A stretch of DNA of 5,789 nt, from NCBI GenBank assembly GCA_005884335.1, contig VBCJ01000334.1, positions 1-5,789 on the forward strand, written 5' to 3'. Source of the stretch: Betaproteobacteria bacterium. Its GTDB lineage: Bacteria; Pseudomonadota; Gammaproteobacteria; Burkholderiales; SG8-39. The notes below the pieces were generated by a model. It was not told where the DNA came from. It saw nothing but the letters and a program-made list of their open reading frames with translations, and searched no databases. The translations under genes were made by a program, and so were the position numbers. This document shows positions 1 to 4,433 of this stretch, piece after piece (within the stretch, counting starts at the first letter, position 1; every line of letters starts with the position of its first letter).

Positions 1-103
1 TCACCACGACCGCTCCGTGCGCCTGGCGCGCCATTTCGCCGGTTTCCAGCGTCACTTGATGCGCGCCGTATGTGAACGTCTTTTTGATGGGAGTCAGCTG
101 CAT
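1..103 (-). CDS. pnp: Polyribonucleotide nucleotidyltransferase (PNPase), N-terminal fragment
   Basis: Only the first 34 codons are present; the gene runs off the low-coordinate end of the window. The translation begins MQLTPIKKTFTYGAHQVTLE and continues through ETGEMARQAHGAVVV, which matches the opening beta-strands of the first RNase PH-like domain of bacterial PNPase. The family degrades RNA 3' to 5' using phosphate and, in many bacteria, joins RNase E in the degradosome; none of its catalytic or KH/S1 RNA-binding parts can be seen here. The ATG at 103-101 has only a weak purine-rich site (GAGA, about 5 bases upstream). Its place directly after rpsO is the standard proteobacterial order and supports the call. 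Known PNPase genes are autoregulated through a hairpin in the leader; a hairpin is present here at 124-140, but its role is inferred. Identity is near certain from sequence start plus context; the remainder of the gene cannot be assessed. Confidence 0.93.
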   Translation of the reverse strand, partial: MQLTPIKKTFTYGAHQVTLETGEMARQAHGAVVV

Positions 104-123
104 GATTTTCTCGATTGGTTAAG

Positions 124-140
124 CCGGGCGCACTGCCCGG
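124..140 (-). promoter_or_regulatory. Hairpin in the pnp leader
   Basis: A perfect 6-bp stem (CCGGGC pairing with GCCCGG) closes a 5-base loop, about 20 bases upstream of the pnp start codon. No T-tract follows on the minus strand (the next bases are CTTAACC), so it is not an intrinsic terminator. In Escherichia coli the pnp leader folds into a stem cut by RNase III and then acted on by PNPase for autocontrol; this hairpin is in a comparable place but is shorter. A second copy of GCCCGGC lies upstream at 173-179 and could compete for the same partner strand. The structure is seen; the regulatory role is inference. Confidence 0.4.
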
Positions 141-188
141 TCATTTTGATGTGCCGGCGGCGACGGAGACGCGCCGGGCCGTTTCTGG

Positions 189-221
189 AAATCAAAACGC
201 CCATCGGGATCCAATGGGCGT
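189..221 (-). terminator. Rho-independent terminator after rpsO
   Basis: Read on the minus strand, ACGCCCAT, a 9-base loop, and ATGGGCGT form a perfect 8-bp GC-rich stem (197-204 with 214-221), followed directly by TTTTGATTT. It begins 8 bases after the rpsO stop codon. This is the classical layout of an intrinsic terminator. E. coli has a terminator at the same place between rpsO and pnp that is only partly efficient, allowing readthrough into pnp. The T-tract here is interrupted by GA, which also suggests incomplete termination, but efficiency cannot be judged from sequence. Confidence 0.8.
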
Positions 222-229
222 CGAGGAAG

Positions 230-499
230 TCACTTGCGCAGGCCAAGTTGCTCGATCAGCTCGTGATATTTCCCGTTGTTCTTTCGCTTGAGGTAGTCGA
301 GTATCTTGCGACGCTGGCTCACCATCTTCAGCAACCCGCGCCGCGAATGATGGTCTTTGACGTGCGTCTTGAAGTGGTCGGTCAGCCCGTTTATCCGGGC
401 CGTGAGCAAGGCGACCTGCACTTCCGGGGAACCCGTATCGCCCGCTGCGCGCTGGTGCTGCCGGACGATTTGCGCCTTTTCCGTAACGCTGACCCGCAT
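230..499 (-). CDS. rpsO: 30S ribosomal protein S15
   Basis: This encodes the 89-residue S15 protein, exactly the usual bacterial length. S15 binds the three-way junction of helices 20, 21 and 22 in 16S rRNA early in 30S assembly and later contributes to an intersubunit bridge. Visible family signatures are DTGSPEVQVALLTARIN (residues 21-37), the rRNA-binding loop KDHHSRRGLL (48-57) and the end LDYLKRKN...LIEQLGLRK. His42, His46, Asp49 and Ser52 correspond to the RNA-contacting residues of E. coli S15. The ATG at 499-497 gives the standard N-terminus; a weak AGAG site lies 7 bases upstream. It follows truB after an 87-base gap with its own likely promoter and is closed by a strong terminator. 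S15 commonly represses its own translation through leader RNA structure; by eye I could not establish a convincing pseudoknot in this short leader. Confidence 0.98.
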   Translation of the reverse strand: MRVSVTEKAQIVRQHQRAAGDTGSPEVQVALLTARINGLTDHFKTHVKDHHSRRGLLKMVSQRRKILDYLKRKNNGKYHELIEQLGLRK

Positions 500-532
500 G
501 CTCTAGCTCTGATCTCTTCGCGAAAGGCCGGC

Positions 533-562
533 ATTTTACCTTGAAATCAGCGCCTTCTACAA
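533..562 (-). promoter_or_regulatory. Possible sigma-70-type promoter for rpsO
   Basis: On the minus strand a TAAAAT box (533-538; five of six bases match TATAAT) lies 18 bases downstream of TTGTAG (557-562; three of six match TTGACA). The predicted transcription start would be near 526, leaving a leader of roughly 27 bases before the rpsO ATG. Local AT richness here stands out against the surrounding GC-rich DNA. E. coli has an rpsO promoter in the same truB-rpsO gap, which supports the idea. The -35 match is poor, so this is a moderate-confidence prediction. Confidence 0.45.
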
Positions 563-586
563 GCAGTTTTGGGCTGGAAACACGTT

Positions 587-1477
587 TCAAGACAGCACGA
601 GCAGCCGCTTCGGTTGCAAGGTCCCGCTTGCGTCCACTTGCCCCGTGCCCAGGAACTTCGCGTCCTCGCCGAAGACGGCGATGCTGCCACTTGCAGAATC
701 GACTGATATCGTCCGCCCCTGCCGGAACTTCGCCGCAAGGGGGGGGCCGAGCGTCAGGCGCGGCCAGGATTGGAGCAAGGCTTCCAGGGGCAGGAGCCGC
801 TCGCGTCGTTCCGCAGGCGAAATCGCCTCGAGCGCCTCCAGCGTCATCGACTGTCCCAACGCGAACGGGCCCACCGCGGTGCGCTCCAGGGCCACGAGAT
901 GTGCGCCGCAGCCTAGCTGCGCGCCGATATCCTCGGCAAGGACTCGAACGTAGGTGCCCTTGCTGCACTCGACGAACAAGCCGACCGTATTGTCTTCGAA
1001 CTTCTCCAGCTCGAGTCGACGGATCGCGACGCGCCGCGCGGCGCGTGGAACGTGCTCACCGCGGCGCGCGTAAGCGTACAAGGGCCGGCCTCGATGCTTG
1101 ATCGCAGCATATCGAGGCGGCAGCTGCTCGATCTCGCCTCGATAGCGCTCCAATGAGGCGAGCAGCTCGTTGCGGGTCACTTTGACTTCGGCGCGCGAAA
1201 CCACCGGACCCTCGGCATCGCCGGTCTCGGTGCGCTCGCCGAGCTTTAACTGCGCGCGATAGCTCTTGTCCGCATCGAGTATCCCGCCGGAAAACTTGGT
1301 CGCCTCGCCCAGCGCAATGACGAGCAAGCCACTTGCAAGGGGGTCGAGCGTTCCGGTGTGGCCGGCGCGCCTCGCGCCGAGGAGGCGCTTCGCTCTTTGC
1401 AACACGGCGTTCGAGCTCGGTCCAACCGGTTTGTCGATGAGCAGCACTCCGCTGACTGCCGCGCTCGTATTTTCCAC
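587..1477 (-). CDS. truB: tRNA pseudouridine-55 synthase TruB
   Basis: TruB isomerises uridine 55 in the T-loop of nearly all elongator tRNAs to pseudouridine and also acts as a tRNA chaperone. The 296-residue product has the expected length. Family motifs are in order: GVLLIDKPVGPSSN (10-23), the active-site stretch AGHTGTLDPLASG (38-50) with catalytic Asp45, YRAQLKLG (73-80) whose Tyr73 matches the conserved active-site tyrosine, RYAAIKHRGRPLYAYAR (122-138), and CSKGTYVRVLAEDIG (171-185) with the conserved Arg178. The C-terminal 55 or so residues fit the PUA-like RNA-binding domain. The start is a GTG (1477-1475): no ATG occurs before the first motif, and the rbfA TGA lies in the same frame only three codons upstream, so translation cannot begin earlier. 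The Shine-Dalgarno is weak, consistent with translational coupling to rbfA, from which it is separated by 6 bases. A run of eight C residues (746-739) encodes Gly244-Pro245-Pro246-Leu247. Confidence 0.97.
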   Translation of the reverse strand: MENTSAAVSGVLLIDKPVGPSSNAVLQRAKRLLGARRAGHTGTLDPLASGLLVIALGEATKFSGGILDADKSYRAQLKLGERTETGDAEGPVVSRAEVKVTRNELLASLERYRGEIEQLPPRYAAIKHRGRPLYAYARRGEHVPRAARRVAIRRLELEKFEDNTVGLFVECSKGTYVRVLAEDIGAQLGCGAHLVALERTAVGPFALGQSMTLEALEAISPAERRERLLPLEALLQSWPRLTLGPPLAAKFRQGRTISVDSASGSIAVFGEDAKFLGTGQVDASGTLQPKRLLVLS

Positions 1478-1483
1478 GGGAGC

Positions 1484-1843
1484 TCAATCCGCTTTCTTTC
1501 CGCTCACCGCGGCGTCGATCAGCTGCGAGAGACGCACGCCTCGCTCCACCGAAACGTCGTGCTTGAAGCGTATTTCCGGGGTCACGCGGAGTCTCAGGCG
1601 CTTTCCGAGCTGGGCTCGCAGGAATCCCGCAGCGCGATCGAGACCCGCCTCGATGGTCGTCAAGGATTCCGCATCGGCCAAAGTCGTGAAGAAAACTTTG
1701 GCATAGGCAAAGTCCGGGGAGACCTCGACCCCGGTGAGGGTGATCATGCCGACGCGGGGGTCTTTGAGCTCGGCGCGCAGCAATTCCGACAGCTCGCGCT
1801 GGATCTGATCGGCGACGCGGCGCAGGCGTTGCTGGTTGGCCAT
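1484..1843 (-). CDS. rbfA: 30S ribosome-binding factor A
   Basis: RbfA binds the immature 30S subunit near helix 1/helix 44 of 16S rRNA and helps its late maturation; E. coli also needs it for growth in the cold. The 119-residue product is a usual length (E. coli has 133, with a longer tail). The small KH-like fold is recognisable from RVADQIQRELSELL (9-22), ELKDPRVGMITLTGVEVS (25-42), FAYAKVFFTTL (45-55), and the C-terminal LRLRVTPEIRFKHD stretch containing the P-E-I/L-x-F element. The ATG at 1843-1841 gives the N-terminus MANQQRLRRVADQI, matching family starts; an in-frame stop at 1894-1892 limits any extension and no ATG or GTG start candidate lies between. There is no clear Shine-Dalgarno in front of it, which is odd after a 77-base gap from infB. 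truB follows after only 6 bases, in the same frame. Confidence 0.96.
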   Translation of the reverse strand: MANQQRLRRVADQIQRELSELLRAELKDPRVGMITLTGVEVSPDFAYAKVFFTTLADAESLTTIEAGLDRAAGFLRAQLGKRLRLRVTPEIRFKHDVSVERGVRLSQLIDAAVSGKKAD

Positions 1844-1888
1844 GAAGTGGAGCGAAGCAATCGGCCATCGTACAGCAGATCCTTCGCC

Positions 1889-1900
1889 GCGCTAAAGCGC
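1889..1900 (-). other. Small hairpin in the infB-rbfA gap
   Basis: GCGC-TTTA-GCGC on the minus strand is a short stem with a 4-base loop, 11 bases downstream of the larger hairpin at 1911-1936. It is not followed by a T-tract. A 4-bp GC stem is easily produced by chance in GC-rich DNA, so it is noted only because it adds to the structured 5' region of rbfA. The rest of the 77-base gap shows no clear promoter. Confidence 0.25.
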
Positions 1901-1910
1901 TCCTCAGGAC

Positions 1911-1936
1911 GGCTCGGACACTACAGTGTCCGAGCC
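1911..1936 (-). other. Strong hairpin wrapping the infB stop codon
   Basis: On the minus strand GGCTCGGACAC, the loop TGTA, and GTGTCCGAGCC make an 11-bp perfect stem with a 4-base loop. The left arm encodes the last residues of IF2 (Ala-Arg-Thr-Leu) and the TAG stop spans the loop and the first base of the right arm. The bases after it (GTCCTGAGG) contain no T-tract, so an intrinsic terminator is unlikely and genes downstream continue the operon. Possible roles, all inferred, are an RNase III processing site, a block to 3' exonucleases that protects nusA-infB mRNA, or attenuation of the distal genes. Confidence 0.6.
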
Positions 1937-4416
1937 ACTTCCTGGACTTCGTAGATTTCGAACTGGTCGCCGACCTTGAGGTCGTTGAAGTTTTTCACGG
2001 ACATGCCGCACTCGAAACCGGCTTTCACCTCGCGCACGTCGTCCTTGAAGCGCTTGAGGGAATCGATCTCGCCCGTATGGACGACCACGTTGTCGCGCAG
2101 CACACGCACCATTGCGTTGCGGCGCACGAGACCCTCGAGCACCATGCATCCAGCCACGGCCCCGACCTTGGAGATCTTGAAAACCTGGCGCACGTCGACC
2201 AGGCCGAGTATGTTCTCTTTTTTCTCCGGCGCCAGCATGCCCGAGAGCGCCGCCTTCACTTCGTCGACGGCGTCATAGATGATGTTGTAGTAGCGCACGT
2301 CCACGCCCGAGGCCTCGGCCGCCTTGCGCGCAACCGTATCGGCGCGGGTATTGAAGCCGATGATCACCGCCTTGGAGGCGAGCGCCAGATTCACGTCGGA
2401 CTCGGTGATTGCGCCCACGGCGCTGTGCACCACATTGACCTTGACCTCGTCGGTTGAAAGCCGCGTGAGCGCGTGCACCAGCGCTTCCTGAGAGCCCTGC
2501 ACGTCGGCCTTGATGAGAAGCGCGAGCACCCTCGCCTCGCCCTCGCCCATCTGCTCGAAGATGTTTTCCAGTTTGGCGGCCTGCTTCTTCGCGAGCTTCA
2601 CGTCACGGAACTTGCCTTGGCGGAACAGCGCGATCTCGCGCGCTTTGCGCTCGTCGCCGAGCGCCATGACGTCCTCGCCGGCCGCTGGCACGTCCGACAG
2701 GCCCTGGATCTCGACCGGAATCGAGGGACCGGCCTCTTGAACCGGACTTCCGCTCTCGTCGAGCATGGCGCGAACCCGGCCGAAGCTGCTCCCGGCGAGC
2801 ACGATGTCGCCGCGCCGGAGCGTTCCGGATTGGACCAGGACCGTGGCCACCGGTCCGCGGCCCTTGTCCAGGCGCGCCTCGATCACGAGGCCCTTGGCCA
2901 GCGTGTCCACCGGAGCTTTCAGTTCGAGTACTTCGGCCTGCAGCAACACCTGTTCCAGCAGCGTATCGATGCCGGCGCCGGTTTTCGCCGACACCGGAAC
3001 GAACGGCGAATCCCCGCCGTATTCCTCGGGCACCACGGCCTGCGCCACGAGCTCCTGCTTGACCTTTTCCTGGTTCGCCTCGTGCTTGTCGATCTTGTTG
3101 ATCGCCACGACGATGGGGACTTCGGCCGCTTTGGCGTGATGGATGGCCTCGATCGTCTGCGGCATCACGCCGTCGTCCGCCGCAACCACCAGCACGACGA
3201 TGTCGGTCACTTTTGCACCGCGTGCGCGCATCGCTGTAAACGCCTCGTGGCCTGGCGTATCGAGGAATGTGACCATACCGCGCGGCGTCTGGACATGGTA
3301 GGCGCCGATGTGCTGCGTGATGCCCCCCGCTTCCCCCGAGGCGACCTTGGTGCGGCGAATGTAATCGAGCAGCGACGTTTTCCCGTGGTCGACGTGCCCC
3401 ATCACAGTGACCACGGGCGCGCGCGGCTTCAACTCGGCCTCGTGGTGTTCGGGCGCGTCGGCGAGCAGGGATTCCGGATCGTCGAGTTTCGCCGCCTTGG
3501 CCACGTGGCCCATTTCGGTCACGACGATCATCGCGGTTTCCTGGTCCAGCACCTGATTGATCGTCACCATGTTGCCCAGTTTCATCAGCACCTTGATGAC
3601 TTCGGCGGCCTTGACCGACATCTTGTGGGCGAGATCACCGACGGAAATGGTCTCCGGCACCATGACCTCGCGCACGACCGGCTCGGCGGGCGCGCTGAAC
3701 TGCTGTACGCCTTCAGCGACCGGTGCGACCGCGGCTTTGTGTCTGCCCTTGGGGTTATGCCAACCGGAGGCTCCCTGCACGTCTCCGCGCGTCTTGATCG
3801 TGCGGCGCTTGACGCCTTCGTCCTTCCAGACCTTGATTTCCTTCGCCTTCTTCGCACCCTTCTTTTCCGCTCCCGGTGCAACCTTCGGCTTGTGCAGCGT
3901 CGTGTCGGAGGCGGGAGCCGGCGCCTGCGTCTTCACCTCGCTCGGCTTGCCCTCGGCGAGCTTGCGCTCGCGCTCCTGTTTCTCGGCCAAGTCGGCGGCC
4001 TGCCGCGCCGCCAACTCCTCGTTCCGGCGCTGTTCCTCTTCGCGGAGCTCCGCTTCGCGCGAATCGACCGCGCCCCCGGAAAGACCCGGCACTTCCGCGG
4101 GCGCGCCCGGCTCCGCGTCGCGCTTGACGAAGATGCGCTTCTTCTTGACTTCGACCTGGATGGTGCGCGCTTTGCCGCTCGCATCCGACTTCTTGATGAT
4201 CTCGGAGGTCTGCTTGCGCGTCAGGGTGATCTTGTTCTTGGGTTCAGATGAGCCGTGCGACTTGCGCAGGTATTCCAGGAGCCGGGTCTTGTCCTGCTCC
4301 GAAAGAACGTCTTCGGCCACCTGCTTGTGCACGCCTGCGGCCCGCAACTGCTCGAGCAGCACCGACGGCGGCACTCTCAGCTCGCCGGCGAATTGGGCAA
4401 CGCTCGTCTGGGCCAT
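1921..4416 (-). CDS. infB: Translation initiation factor IF-2
   Basis: IF2 is the GTPase that recruits formyl-Met-tRNA to the 30S P site and promotes 50S joining. The product has 831 residues (E. coli 890); the difference lies in the variable linker. Order of domains: first IF2_N (about 1-52), the conserved associated region (about 58-100, KITLTRKQTSE), a highly charged probable coiled coil rich in Glu, Arg and Ala (118-157), a low-complexity Ala/Pro/Lys linker, second IF2_N (about 254-306), then the G domain with G1 GHVDHGKT (340-347), G2 GGITQHIG (364-371), G3 DTPGH (386-390, including the catalytic His390), G4 NKID (440-443) and G5 SAK (476-478), followed by domains II, III and the tRNA-binding domain IV ending at VARTL. 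All GTPase residues are intact. The ATG at 4416-4414 has GAGG 7 bases upstream overlapping the nusA stop. I saw no convincing Shine-Dalgarno for internal starts like those giving shorter IF2 forms in E. coli. Confidence 0.99.
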   Translation of the reverse strand: MAQTSVAQFAGELRVPPSVLLEQLRAAGVHKQVAEDVLSEQDKTRLLEYLRKSHGSSEPKNKITLTRKQTSEIIKKSDASGKARTIQVEVKKKRIFVKRDAEPGAPAEVPGLSGGAVDSREAELREEEQRRNEELAARQAADLAEKQERERKLAEGKPSEVKTQAPAPASDTTLHKPKVAPGAEKKGAKKAKEIKVWKDEGVKRRTIKTRGDVQGASGWHNPKGRHKAAVAPVAEGVQQFSAPAEPVVREVMVPETISVGDLAHKMSVKAAEVIKVLMKLGNMVTINQVLDQETAMIVVTEMGHVAKAAKLDDPESLLADAPEHHEAELKPRAPVVTVMGHVDHGKTSLLDYIRRTKVASGEAGGITQHIGAYHVQTPRGMVTFLDTPGHEAFTAMRARGAKVTDIVVLVVAADDGVMPQTIEAIHHAKAAEVPIVVAINKIDKHEANQEKVKQELVAQAVVPEEYGGDSPFVPVSAKTGAGIDTLLEQVLLQAEVLELKAPVDTLAKGLVIEARLDKGRGPVATVLVQSGTLRRGDIVLAGSSFGRVRAMLDESGSPVQEAGPSIPVEIQGLSDVPAAGEDVMALGDERKAREIALFRQGKFRDVKLAKKQAAKLENIFEQMGEGEARVLALLIKADVQGSQEALVHALTRLSTDEVKVNVVHSAVGAITESDVNLALASKAVIIGFNTRADTVARKAAEASGVDVRYYNIIYDAVDEVKAALSGMLAPEKKENILGLVDVRQVFKISKVGAVAGCMVLEGLVRRNAMVRVLRDNVVVHTGEIDSLKRFKDDVREVKAGFECGMSVKNFNDLKVGDQFEIYEVQEVARTL

Positions 4417-4423
4417 GGGCCAG

Positions 4424-4433
4424 CCTCACTCCT
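4424..4433 (-). promoter_or_regulatory. infB ribosome binding site overlapping the nusA stop
   Basis: The minus-strand sequence AGGAGTGAGG contains two Shine-Dalgarno-like cores: AGGAG in the last codons of nusA, and GAGG whose first two bases belong to the nusA TGA. GAGG lies at the good distance of 7 bases from the infB ATG. The overlap means ribosomes finishing nusA sit on the infB start region, so translational coupling is likely. It also fixes the infB start. Confidence 0.75.

Noticed and set aside
577..588. Imperfect palindrome GAAAC-AC-GTTTC at the truB stop codon
   Set aside because: Only four or five AT-rich pairs with a loop too tight; unlikely to be a stable hairpin and no T-tract follows.
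192..968. 258-codon minus-strand frame across truB and rpsO
   Set aside because: Out-of-frame reading through both real genes, the promoter and the terminator; composition is that of a shadow.
1056..1868. 270-codon minus-strand frame overlapping rbfA and truB
   Set aside because: Arg/Ala-rich out-of-frame reading of two intact known genes; no family resemblance. Only its upstream ATG context is kept as a minor finding.
2473..4251. 592-codon open frame on the plus strand, opposite infB
   Set aside because: It is entirely antisense to a certain gene, His/Arg/Leu-rich in the way reverse-complemented GC-rich codons produce, has no recognisable domain, and its length follows from rare stop codons in this base composition.
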